Shown here: positions 34,623 through 43,445 of the stretch, piece after piece
Position numbering within the stretch: the first letter of the stretch is position 1
Layout: the number at the start of each line of letters is the position of its first letter
Origin: Segatella copri
Lineage (GTDB): Bacteria; Bacteroidota; Bacteroidia; Bacteroidales; Bacteroidaceae
NCBI RefSeq assembly: GCF_019249655.2
Contig: NZ_CP137557.1
Coordinates: 182,001 to 246,000, forward strand
Reading direction: 5' to 3'
DNA length: 64,000 nt
Notes under the pieces: model-generated
The model's input: only the letters and a program-made list of their open reading frames with translations
The model's database searches: none
Told to the model about the DNA's origin: nothing
Program-made: the position numbers and the translations under genes

Positions 34623-35120
34623 ATGGTACAGAAATTGAAGTATATGATGGTAGCATGCTTCCTCATGGTGGCTACTGCCTGTATGGCGCTGGTGCAGCAG
34701 AACCCCGCCGATGGCGAACAGCCTAGAGACGGAAAGCGATCACGCCCTAACATGGAACAATTCGTGAAGTCGCAGGCTACCCGCATTGCCCAATCGTTGA
34801 ACCTGGATGGTGAGAAGAGTAAGAGGTTTATCCAGACATTCTACAATTGCCGCAAGGAGATGGCGGCAACGATGAAAGGTCATCCGCATAAAAAAAGATC
34901 AGAGATGACCGATGCGGAAGTGGATAAGGCTATCAAGGCAGATTTCAAGCACGGCAGAAAGATGCTCGATATCCGCGAGAAGTATTATTATGCTTATTCG
35001 AAGTTCCTCACGCCAAAGCAGATTCAGCGGGTATACGACCTGGAACGCCAGGATATGCAGCATTTTGCCAAGCGATGGCATCAGAAAAAAGATGGAAACG
35101 GAGGACGGCAGGGCAGATAA
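34623..35120 (+). CDS. Spy/CpxP-like periplasmic protein
   Basis: A 165-residue secreted protein: an N-terminal signal (about 1-25, with a weak lipobox-like TAC), then a helical, basic domain with the LTxxQ-type motif of Spy/CpxP (LTPKQIQRVYDLE, about residue 132) and a less perfect first copy (LNLDGEKSKRFIQTF). Spy-like proteins are stress-induced chaperones or sensors in the periplasm. It is 48 bp after the membrane protein, completing a sigma/anti-sigma/periplasmic-sensor-like trio resembling the Cnr or Zra arrangement. The last residues are polar and disordered. Confidence 0.78.
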   Translation: MVQKLKYMMVACFLMVATACMALVQQNPADGEQPRDGKRSRPNMEQFVKSQATRIAQSLNLDGEKSKRFIQTFYNCRKEMAATMKGHPHKKRSEMTDAEVDKAIKADFKHGRKMLDIREKYYYAYSKFLTPKQIQRVYDLERQDMQHFAKRWHQKKDGNGGRQGR

Positions 35121-35155
35121 GGTATGAACGCCGTGGATAAAATGCAAAATATAGT

Positions 35156-35221
35156 AAGTCGCCCTGAAAAGACAAAAGCATCTTATGTTAATTTGAAGCT
35201 TTAGCCTTTTCAGGGCGACTT
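35156..35221. terminator. bidirectional terminator between the Spy-like gene and mscL
   Basis: A perfect 16-bp inverted repeat AAGTCGCCCTGAAAAG/CTTTTCAGGGCGACTT around a 34-nt loop, which has an inner AAAGC/GCTTT pairing. It separates two convergent genes. Confidence 0.85.
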
Positions 35222-35278
35222 GTTTCATCTTCTTATATCTGCTTGTCTTCTTATATCTTCTTATGTTTCCTCGTTTTC

Positions 35279-35719
35279 TTATGCCTTCTTGTCTTTCAGC
35301 AAGTCGCGGATCTCCATCAGGAGTTTCTCCTCATTGCTAGGTTCCGGAGCCTTAGGTGTCTCGGCAGGCTTGTTCTCCTCTTCCTTCTTCTTTGCAGTAA
35401 GTTTGTTCACCACTTTAATCAGCATGAACACGCAGAATGCCACGATGAGGAAGTCGAGGGTGGTCTGGATGAAGTTACCATAATTAATGGTAGCAGCCTC
35501 TAGCTTCTCTCCACCTATTACTTCTACCGTTGGAAGTGTGAATTTCAAATCAGAGAAGTTCACGCCACCGATGAGCCAACCGATAGGCGGCATGATGATG
35601 TCATCTACTACGGAACTTACAATTTTGCCGAATGCGCCACCAATGATGACACCGACAGCCATGTCGAGCACGTTTCCTCGCATGGCGAACTGCTTGAAAT
35701 CATTTAAAAATTTGCCCAT
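35279..35719 (-). CDS. mscL: large-conductance mechanosensitive channel MscL
   Basis: A 146-residue MscL from the Met at 35719 ([31 protein letters not shown]); an upstream Met at 35773 would add residues that do not belong to the family. Two transmembrane helices (about 15-45 and 75-100), a periplasmic loop and a charged C-terminal helix ([15 protein letters not shown]) are clear. It releases solutes under osmotic down-shock. It is divergent from gapA; the two promoters face each other in a shared 240-bp gap. Confidence 0.96.
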   Translation of the reverse strand: MGKFLNDFKQFAMRGNVLDMAVGVIIGGAFGKIVSSVVDDIIMPPIGWLIGGVNFSDLKFTLPTVEVIGGEKLEAATINYGNFIQTTLDFLIVAFCVFMLIKVVNKLTAKKKEEENKPAETPKAPEPSNEEKLLMEIRDLLKDKKA

Positions 35720-35852
35720 AATCTCAATCGTTTTTTTTATTAATACTTCTTTTTTGCAATATGGAGTTAGCACTATGTCATAATAAGTGTAAAAAATGAG
35801 GTGATATTATAGTATTACCATTCTTTTTTAACTTATTTAATACTCGTTCCAG

Positions 35853-35883
35853 TTGCAAAGTTAGAAAAAATTTTGTAACTTTG
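35853..35883. promoter_or_regulatory. overlapping divergent promoters of mscL and gapA
   Basis: The gapA promoter has TTG at 35853-35855 and -7 TAACTTTG at 35876-35883. The mscL -7 box, TAACTTTG on the minus strand, is at 35856-35863, so it overlaps the -33 zone of gapA. The gapA leader is about 120 nt. Confidence 0.75.
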
Positions 35884-36000
35884 CGCTCGAAAAGAAGAAA
35901 AAAGCTTGATAGGGAAGAAAAAAGGTGTTATCAGCTCCTTCGGATTCGCTTGATGGCGTTCTTTGAAACAAAAAGTAATATTTTTAAACCATTAATTTAA

Positions 36001-37044
<1,044 letters not shown>

Positions 37045-37075
37045 TTCGTTGCCTCTTAACGATTAAGAAGATATT

Positions 37076-37109
37076 GCCGCCTAGCATTTTTGATGCTGGG
37101 CGGCTTTTT
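37076..37109 (+). terminator. gapA terminator
   Basis: GCCGCC-TAGCAT/ATGCT-GGGCGGC hairpin with a T5 tract. Confidence 0.92.
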
Positions 37110-37223
37110 GTATTTATGCCTACGCTGGTTTAACTTGTGTGCTAAAAGGCTCAAATAACTGCTTATAACGTTATAAAGTGAGAAATTCCTTTCGTTTTAT
37201 TTTGTTTTCTCAATAATTTCCCT

Positions 37224-37231
37224 TATCTTTG
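37224..37231 (+). promoter_or_regulatory. -7 box directly before miaA
   Basis: TATCTTTG ends 4 nt before the miaA ATG, implying a leaderless or almost leaderless transcript. Confidence 0.65.
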
Positions 37232-37235
37232 CGGC

Positions 37236-38210
37236 ATGAAACATTCTATGATAACCATATTGGGGCCTACTGCGAGCGGAAAGACGAGTCTTGCCGCTGC
37301 CCTTGCCGCCAAGATCGACAGCTTGGATGCTGCATCATGGGGAGGCGATACGCAGGGTGCGGAGATTATCAGTGCTGATAGTCGCCAGGTGTATCGTGGC
37401 ATGGACATTGGTACAGGAAAAGACCTGGAAGATTATACCATTGATGGCAAACAGATTCCTTATCATCTGATAGATATCTGTGAGCCGGGTACGAAATACA
37501 ATCTCTTTGAATATCAGCAAGACTTCTATAATGCCTACCTTGATATTCAGAAAAGAGGAGTACTCCCGATACTTTGTGGTGGTACAGGACTTTATATTGA
37601 GTCGGTGCTCAAAGGATATCATTTGTCTCCTGTTCCTCAGAACCAGGAACTTAGAGATAGATTGGCAGATAAAAGTCTGGGGGAACTCACCGTGATGCTG
37701 AAGGAGTTGAAGGCTAAGACGGGTTCGAATATGCACAATCGCACAGATGTGGATACGGTGCAGCGAGCTATCCGTGCTATCGAAATTGAAACCTTTAACT
37801 TGGAGCATCCGATGCCTGAACGTGAACTTCCTGCAGTGGATTCGCTCATCATTGGTGTAAGTATTGACCGTGATGCGCGCCGAGAGAAGATTACTCGCAG
37901 GTTGAAGCAGCGCCTCAAAGAGGGTATGGTGGATGAAATCGTTACGTTATTAGATAAAGGTGTTCCTTCCGAGAATCTTCTCTATTATGGGCTGGAATAT
38001 AAGTTTGTTACGGAATATGTAATAGGTAAGACTTCTTACGAAGAGATGTTCCGGAGTCTTGAGATAGCCATCCATCAGTTTGCCAAGCGTCAGATGACTT
38101 GGTTCAGGGGTATGGAACGGAGAGGTTTCACCATTCATTGGATAGATGCCTTGCAGCCGATGGAACAGAAAGTGGAGCAGGTGATGGAATTAGTTAAAAA
38201 TTCAAAGTAA
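37236..38210 (+). CDS. miaA: tRNA dimethylallyltransferase MiaA
   Basis: A 324-residue MiaA, which adds an isopentenyl group to A37 of tRNAs reading UNN codons. P-loop GPTASGKT (residues 9-16), DSRQVYRGMDIGTGK, DICEPG and GGTGLYIESVL are typical. Between the P-loop and DSRQVY there is an insertion of about 15 residues (DSLDAASWGGDTQG) absent from standard MiaA. It is followed after 5 bp by the lipid kinase gene. Confidence 0.96.
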   Translation: MKHSMITILGPTASGKTSLAAALAAKIDSLDAASWGGDTQGAEIISADSRQVYRGMDIGTGKDLEDYTIDGKQIPYHLIDICEPGTKYNLFEYQQDFYNAYLDIQKRGVLPILCGGTGLYIESVLKGYHLSPVPQNQELRDRLADKSLGELTVMLKELKAKTGSNMHNRTDVDTVQRAIRAIEIETFNLEHPMPERELPAVDSLIIGVSIDRDARREKITRRLKQRLKEGMVDEIVTLLDKGVPSENLLYYGLEYKFVTEYVIGKTSYEEMFRSLEIAIHQFAKRQMTWFRGMERRGFTIHWIDALQPMEQKVEQVMELVKNSK

Positions 38211-38215
38211 AAAGC

Positions 38216-39148
38216 ATGGCAGCTAATGAGAATAAGTGGGGACTTCTTTACTGTCCCCGAGGCGGTTGGCGCAGCAACAAGCGCTGGGAAAAGATAGAAA
38301 AGGTGCTCAGGCAGCAAGGCGTGGATTACGACTTTGTGCAGAGCGAGAACCAGAAAAGCGTAGAGCGGCTGGTGAAGATGTTTGTCAACAATGGCTATAA
38401 GACGATAGTGATTGTTGGCGGAGATTCTGCGCTCAATGATGCCGTGAATTGCCTGATGCAGATAAACGAGGAAGAGCGTAATCAGGTGGCTTTGGGAGTG
38501 ATACCTAACGGCTTGATGAACGACTTTGCTCATTTCTGGGGATTCGACGACAGTAATATCGAGCAGACTGTGAGTTGGCTCATGAAGCGCCGCATCAGAA
38601 AGATAGACTTGGGGTGCATCCGATATACCAACAAGAAGGGGGATAAGTGTATCCGCTATTTCCTGAACTGTATCAATGTGGGCTTCATAGCCAATATCAT
38701 GAACTTGCGACGCAAGACTCATCATGCCTTCGGCTCCAGAACCTTGTCGTTCGTCCTCTCGTTCATCCTGATGATTTTCCAGCGTCTGGATTACAAGATG
38801 AATATCCATATCAATGCGGATGTGATTAAGCGCAGGGTGATGACCATGTGTATCGGTAATGCTTCGGGCTATGGACAGACGCCAAATGCCGTGCCGTATA
38901 ATGGATTGCTCGATGTATCTGTGGTTTATCATCCGCAGATGACGCAGCTTTTTGAAGGCATCTATCTCTTTGTGAAGGGAAAGTTCCTCAATCATAAGAG
39001 TGTGCATCCTTATCGTACCCGCGAAGTGGAGGTGCAGGCTGATCCGCATGCCTTGATAGGCATTGATGGAAGATTGATGAATACGCCAGTGGGGCCTTAT
39101 AAGGTGACTGCTATCCAGGAAGTCATTAACTTCCTGATACCGGTATAA
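38216..39148 (+). CDS. diacylglycerol kinase-like lipid kinase
   Basis: A 310-residue DAGK_cat family protein. The nucleotide motif GGDGT is here GGDSALNDAV (about residues 64-73), with the GVIPNGLMNDFA loop following, as in YegS/DgkB. An LDVSVVYHP segment and a C-terminal beta-sandwich (EVEVQADPHALIGIDGR) are also typical. Substrate (diacylglycerol, sphingoid base or other) is unknown. Sphingolipids occur in this phylum, so a sphingosine-kinase-like role is possible. It is coupled to miaA by a 5-bp gap. Confidence 0.87.
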   Translation: MAANENKWGLLYCPRGGWRSNKRWEKIEKVLRQQGVDYDFVQSENQKSVERLVKMFVNNGYKTIVIVGGDSALNDAVNCLMQINEEERNQVALGVIPNGLMNDFAHFWGFDDSNIEQTVSWLMKRRIRKIDLGCIRYTNKKGDKCIRYFLNCINVGFIANIMNLRRKTHHAFGSRTLSFVLSFILMIFQRLDYKMNIHINADVIKRRVMTMCIGNASGYGQTPNAVPYNGLLDVSVVYHPQMTQLFEGIYLFVKGKFLNHKSVHPYRTREVEVQADPHALIGIDGRLMNTPVGPYKVTAIQEVINFLIPV

Positions 39149-39168
39149 GATTAAGGGTATAATATGAT

Positions 39169-39209
39169 AATGTGCCATAAGTCATGCTAATAATGACTTA
39201 TGGCACATT
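39169..39209. terminator. bidirectional terminator, lipid kinase / Crp-type gene
   Basis: A perfect 17-bp inverted repeat AATGTGCCATAAGTCAT and complement with a 7-nt loop between convergent genes. The 40 bp up to the Crp stop are CT-rich repeats (ATCTCTA). Confidence 0.9.
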
Positions 39210-39250
39210 GCCGTTTTGTATTTATCTCTAATCTCTAATCTCTTATCTCT

Positions 39251-39955
39251 TTATCCCATATCTGCAATCTTCTTCAGCTCTTCTTCATTGAGAATCTTGA
39301 TTTTTCTGACGTTCGTCTCTATGAGGCCCTCGCTGACGAATGCCGAAAGGGTTCGGATGCAGTTGCTCGTTGTCATGTTTGCAATGTTTGCCAGGTCTTC
39401 TCGGCTCAGGCTGCAATCCAGGGTGCTGTCGTCTTTTGCCAACCCGTAGGAGTCGAGTAGAAACAGGAGGGCTTCGGCAAGGCGGGCACGGATGTGCTTT
39501 TGGGTGAGGTTCACTGTGCGATCATCCGACTTTCCTATTTCTATGCTCAGGTATTTGATGAAGTAATGACCAATGTTGAAGCTTTTCTGCAACAACTTCA
39601 TCAATACTGCGATTGGGAAGGAAGCTACCACGCAATTGTCTAATGACATAGCTGCGGTCTTGTAGATTTCGTCAGCGAAGTAAGCTCTGAATCCGAAAAA
39701 CTCGAGTGGTTTGATGACACGAATAATCTGGTTTTTGCCAGATATGCCATCCTTGAAGATCTTCACCTTTCCCGTGAGCAGGCACATGGCTTCTGTGGGC
39801 TGCTGCTCGTTTTGATAGATGAGTTCCCCCTTCTTGAACTTTTTGAGTTCAATATGCTCAAGCAGTAAGTCGAACTGTTCGTCCTCGATACCGCCCCATA
39901 GTTTGGCTATTGCTTTAGCCGCTTTTTCCTTGTTGCTTTCTTTCTTTTTGGCCAT
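39251..39955 (-). CDS. Crp/Fnr-family transcriptional regulator (second)
   Basis: A 234-residue regulator with a cNMP-binding barrel (about 25-140, KKGELIYQNEQQPTEAMCLLTGKVKIF) and a C-terminal winged helix (about 160-230; SREDLANIANMTTSNCIRTLSAFVSEGLI). No Fe-S cysteines. It stands alone with its own promoter. It is divergent from the glycogen operon, with a 223-bp gap, so the operon is a possible target; this is inference. Confidence 0.9.
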   Translation of the reverse strand: MAKKKESNKEKAAKAIAKLWGGIEDEQFDLLLEHIELKKFKKGELIYQNEQQPTEAMCLLTGKVKIFKDGISGKNQIIRVIKPLEFFGFRAYFADEIYKTAAMSLDNCVVASFPIAVLMKLLQKSFNIGHYFIKYLSIEIGKSDDRTVNLTQKHIRARLAEALLFLLDSYGLAKDDSTLDCSLSREDLANIANMTTSNCIRTLSAFVSEGLIETNVRKIKILNEEELKKIADMG

Positions 39956-39997
39956 TATCCTGGTATGTTTACTTGTTCAATTTTGGATTTCCGGGTG

Positions 39998-40005
39998 CAA
40001 AATTA
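39998..40005 (-). promoter_or_regulatory. -7 box of the second Crp-type gene
   Basis: TAATTTTG on the minus strand, 43 bp upstream of the start. Confidence 0.6.
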
Positions 40006-40097
40006 CACAAAAAAAATTAAATACGTTCCTAAAAAGGGCTAAAAATATGTTTTATAACATATAAAACTCATTTTTTTCCAAAAAGTATTGACTTTTC

Positions 40098-40129
40098 TTT
40101 TGTCATAACGCAAAAAAGTTGTATCTTTG
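40098..40129 (+). promoter_or_regulatory. promoter of the glycogen operon
   Basis: TTTTG as -33 (40098-40102), 19-bp spacer, -7 TATCTTTG (40122-40129). Confidence 0.8.
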
Positions 40130-40178
40130 AATGCAATTAGTAATGGTCAACAAAAATTCAAAACCTTAATATAGATCT

Positions 40179-42122
40179 ATGAGTTATCTAAAATTCGAAA
40201 AGGCCCTGATGACTAATTTGCAAGAGTCATTGCCAAAAGAGTTGTTACGTACAAACCGCTCGGGTGCTTATTCGTGCTCAACGATTGTAGACTGTAATAC
40301 ACGAAAGTATCACGGACTGCTTGTCGTTCCAGTACCAGAACTGGACGATGATAATCACGTGCTCTTAAGTTCGCTCGACGTTACAGTGATTCAGCATGGC
40401 GCTGAGTTCAATCTCGGATTGCACAAGTACCAAGGCAACAACTACAGTCCGATGGGTCATAAGTACATTCGTGAGTTTGATTGCGATAAGGTGCCTACAA
40501 CACTTTACCGCGTGGGTGGTGTAGTCCTCAAGAAAGAGGTAGTTTTCCAGCATTATGAGAACAGAATCCTGATTCGCTATACGCTGGTGGATGGTCATTC
40601 AGCCACTACACTTCGTTTCCGTCCATTCTTGGCTTTCCGTAGCGTCCGCCAGTTTACACATGAGAATGCCACTGCATCTCGTGACTATTCTGGAGTAGAC
40701 AACGGAATCAAGACTTGCATGTATGCTGGCTATCCAGATCTCTATATGCAGTTCTCTAAGAAGAACGAGTTTAAATTCTGCCCAGATTGGTATCGTGGCG
40801 TGGAATATCCTAAGGAGCAGGAGAGAGGTTATGCTTCTAACGAAGACCTCTATGTGCCAGGATATTTCGAGATGGGTATCAAGAAGGGTGAGACTATCGT
40901 CTTTGCTGCCTCTACTTCTGAAATCAAGACCAGTAGCTTGAAGAAGCTCTTTGATGAAGAAGTGGATGAGCGTTCGCCACGTGATAATTTCTTCCATTGC
41001 CTGGTGAATGCAGCGCATCAGTTCCATCGTCGTGAAAAGAACGACGACCGATACATCTTGGCGGGCTATCCTTGGTTCAAGTGTCGTGCCCGTGATACAT
41101 TCATCTCTCTGCCGGGTCTTACCCTCTCTATCGAGGAGAACGACTACTTTGAGTTGGTGATGAAGACTGCCATGCGTGGTTACTATGAGTTTATGGAGGG
41201 CAAGCCTCTTACTGCTCATATCTCGGAAATCGAGATGCCTGACGTTCCTCTTTGGGCTATCTGGGCTCTGCAGCAGTATGCCAAGGAGACCTCTAAGGAG
41301 GAGTGCTACAAGAAGTATGGTCAGTTTATCAAAGACGTAATTCATTTCATCCAAGACAACAAGCATCCTAACCTGGAGCTGATGGAGAACGGTCTGCTTT
41401 ATACCAATGGTAAAGACAAGGCTGTAACTTGGATGAACTCTACTGCCAATGGTCGCCCTGTGGTACCTCGTACAGGTTATATCGTAGAGTTTAATGCTCT
41501 GTGGTATAATGCCTTGTGCTTCTGTGCATCCTTGGCAGAAACCGCAGGTGATGAGGCTGCTCAGCAGGAATTGCTGGCTAGCGCAGAGGTTACCAAGAAG
41601 TCGTTTGTAGATACATTCCTCAATGAGTATGGCTATCTCTACGATTACGTGGATGGCAATATGATGGATTGGAGTGTTAGACCAAACATGATATTCCCTG
41701 TAGCATTCGACTATTCTCCTTTGTCGCAAGACCAGAAGAAGAAGGTGCTTGATATCTGTACACGTGAACTCCTGACTCCTAAGGGATTGCGTTCACTCTC
41801 TCCTAAGAGCGGTGGCTACAATCCTATTTATGTAGGTCCTCAGACTCAGCGCGACTATGCTTACCATCAGGGTACGGCATGGCCATGGCTCGGCGGTTTC
41901 TACATGGAGGCAAGTTTGAAGCTGTACAAGCGTACTCGCTTGAGCTTCGTAGAGCGCCAGATGGTGGGTTATGAGGATGAGATGTCTTATCACTGCCTCG
42001 GTACCATCAGCGAGCTCTTCGATGGCAATCCACCATTCTCTGGTCGTGGTGCCATATCTTTTGCTATGAACGTAGCAGAGATACTCCGTGCGCTCGAATT
42101 ACTAGAAAAGTATCAATATTAA
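40179..42122 (+). CDS. glycogen debranching enzyme (amylo-alpha-1,6-glucosidase, GH133)
   Basis: A 647-residue debranching enzyme with an N-terminal beta-sandwich (about 1-270; TNRSGAYSCSTIVDCNTRKYHGLLV) and a C-terminal (alpha/alpha)6 barrel (about 290-645; GYPWFKCRARDTFISLPG, then YHQGTAWPWLGGFY). It removes alpha-1,6 branches of glycogen. No signal peptide. It is the first of three glycogen genes, 17 bp before the glycosyltransferase, a standard Bacteroidales arrangement. Confidence 0.92.
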   Translation: MSYLKFEKALMTNLQESLPKELLRTNRSGAYSCSTIVDCNTRKYHGLLVVPVPELDDDNHVLLSSLDVTVIQHGAEFNLGLHKYQGNNYSPMGHKYIREFDCDKVPTTLYRVGGVVLKKEVVFQHYENRILIRYTLVDGHSATTLRFRPFLAFRSVRQFTHENATASRDYSGVDNGIKTCMYAGYPDLYMQFSKKNEFKFCPDWYRGVEYPKEQERGYASNEDLYVPGYFEMGIKKGETIVFAASTSEIKTSSLKKLFDEEVDERSPRDNFFHCLVNAAHQFHRREKNDDRYILAGYPWFKCRARDTFISLPGLTLSIEENDYFELVMKTAMRGYYEFMEGKPLTAHISEIEMPDVPLWAIWALQQYAKETSKEECYKKYGQFIKDVIHFIQDNKHPNLELMENGLLYTNGKDKAVTWMNSTANGRPVVPRTGYIVEFNALWYNALCFCASLAETAGDEAAQQELLASAEVTKKSFVDTFLNEYGYLYDYVDGNMMDWSVRPNMIFPVAFDYSPLSQDQKKKVLDICTRELLTPKGLRSLSPKSGGYNPIYVGPQTQRDYAYHQGTAWPWLGGFYMEASLKLYKRTRLSFVERQMVGYEDEMSYHCLGTISELFDGNPPFSGRGAISFAMNVAEILRALELLEKYQY

Positions 42123-42139
42123 TATAAGGAGGACGCTAT

Positions 42140-43408
42140 ATGAAAGTTTTAATGTTTGGCTGGGAGTATCCTCCTCATGTATTTGGTGGCTTGGCTACTG
42201 CCAACTTTGGTATCACTCAGGGCTTGCATGCCCAGGGTGATGTTGATATTACACTGTGCCTGCCTCATCCTTTCGGCGATGAGGACCGCAGTGCATGTAA
42301 ATTTGTGGCTATGAACAGTGTGCCTATCGCCTGGCGCGACGTCAATCGTGACTATGTGCAGCAGCGTGTGGGCAACATCATGAATCCTGATGACTATTTC
42401 CGCTATCGTGACCACATCTATGCCGACTTTAACTATATGAATGTGAATGACCTCGGCTGTATGGACTTTGCCGGTGGTTATCCATCTAATCTCCACGACG
42501 AGATCAACAACTACAGCATCATTGCTGGTGTTGTAGCCCGTAGCGAAGAATTTGATATTATACATGCCCACGACTGGCTGACATTCCCTGCCGGCATCCA
42601 TGCCAAGAGAGTGAGCGGCAAGCCTCTGTGCATCCACGTGCATGCTACTGATTTCGACCGCAGCCGTGGTAAGGTGAACCCAACCGTGTATTCTATAGAG
42701 AAGGATGGTATGGACAATGCCGACTGCATCATGTGTGTATCTGAGTTGACCCGCCAGACCGTGATTAACCAGTATCACCAGGATCCACGCAAGTGCTTCG
42801 CCATGCACAATGCAGTGTATCCATTGAAGCAGGAGTGGCAGGATATCCCACGTCCTGACCATAAGGGTAAGGAGAAGGTGGTAACCTTCCTGGGACGTCT
42901 CACCATGCAGAAGGGTCCTGAGTATTTCGTAGAGGCAGCCAATATGGTATTGCACCGTACCCGCAACGTGCGTTTCTGTATGGCAGGTTCGGGCGATATG
43001 ATGGACCAGATGATTTATCTTGCTGCCGAAAGAGGCATTGCCGACCGTTTCCACTTCCCAGGCTTCATGCGTGGTAAGCAGGTATATGAGTGCCTGAAGG
43101 ATAGCGATGTCTATGTGATGCCATCTGTGAGTGAGCCTTTCGGTATCTCTCCTCTGGAGGCGATGCAGTGTGGCACACCTACCATTATCTCTAAGCAGAG
43201 TGGTTGTGGAGAAATCCTCACCAACTGTATCAAGGTGGATTACTGGGATATCCATGCCCTGGCTGATGCCATCTACAGCATCTGCCACAACGAGAGCCTG
43301 TTTGACTATCTCTCGGAGGAAGGCAGAAAAGAGGTAGACCAGATTACCTGGGAGAAAGTGGGAGCTCGCATCAAGAATCTCTATCTCAAGACATTGGGAT
43401 GGAAATAG
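42140..43408 (+). CDS. GT4-type glycosyltransferase, glycogen synthase-like
   Basis: A 422-residue GT-B glycosyltransferase. It starts MFGWEYPPHVFGGLATANFGI, the donor domain shows FLGRLTMQKGPEYFVEA, and the E-x7-E motif is EPFGISPLE (about residues 332-340). A good ribosome site (AAGGAGG, 42126) precedes it. In this operon it most likely elongates glycogen with a nucleotide-glucose donor; starch-synthase or other GT4 activity is the alternative. The next gene, GH57, is 37 bp downstream. Confidence 0.88.
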   Translation: MKVLMFGWEYPPHVFGGLATANFGITQGLHAQGDVDITLCLPHPFGDEDRSACKFVAMNSVPIAWRDVNRDYVQQRVGNIMNPDDYFRYRDHIYADFNYMNVNDLGCMDFAGGYPSNLHDEINNYSIIAGVVARSEEFDIIHAHDWLTFPAGIHAKRVSGKPLCIHVHATDFDRSRGKVNPTVYSIEKDGMDNADCIMCVSELTRQTVINQYHQDPRKCFAMHNAVYPLKQEWQDIPRPDHKGKEKVVTFLGRLTMQKGPEYFVEAANMVLHRTRNVRFCMAGSGDMMDQMIYLAAERGIADRFHFPGFMRGKQVYECLKDSDVYVMPSVSEPFGISPLEAMQCGTPTIISKQSGCGEILTNCIKVDYWDIHALADAIYSICHNESLFDYLSEEGRKEVDQITWEKVGARIKNLYLKTLGWK

Positions 43409-43445
43409 TGGGCTATTAATAATCAAAAATTAATAATTAATAATT

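Noticed and set aside
42149-43426. Open frame of 425 residues on the minus strand across the glycogen glycosyltransferase
   Set aside because: Antisense shadow; the plus-strand product has the E-x7-E motif and a ribosome site.
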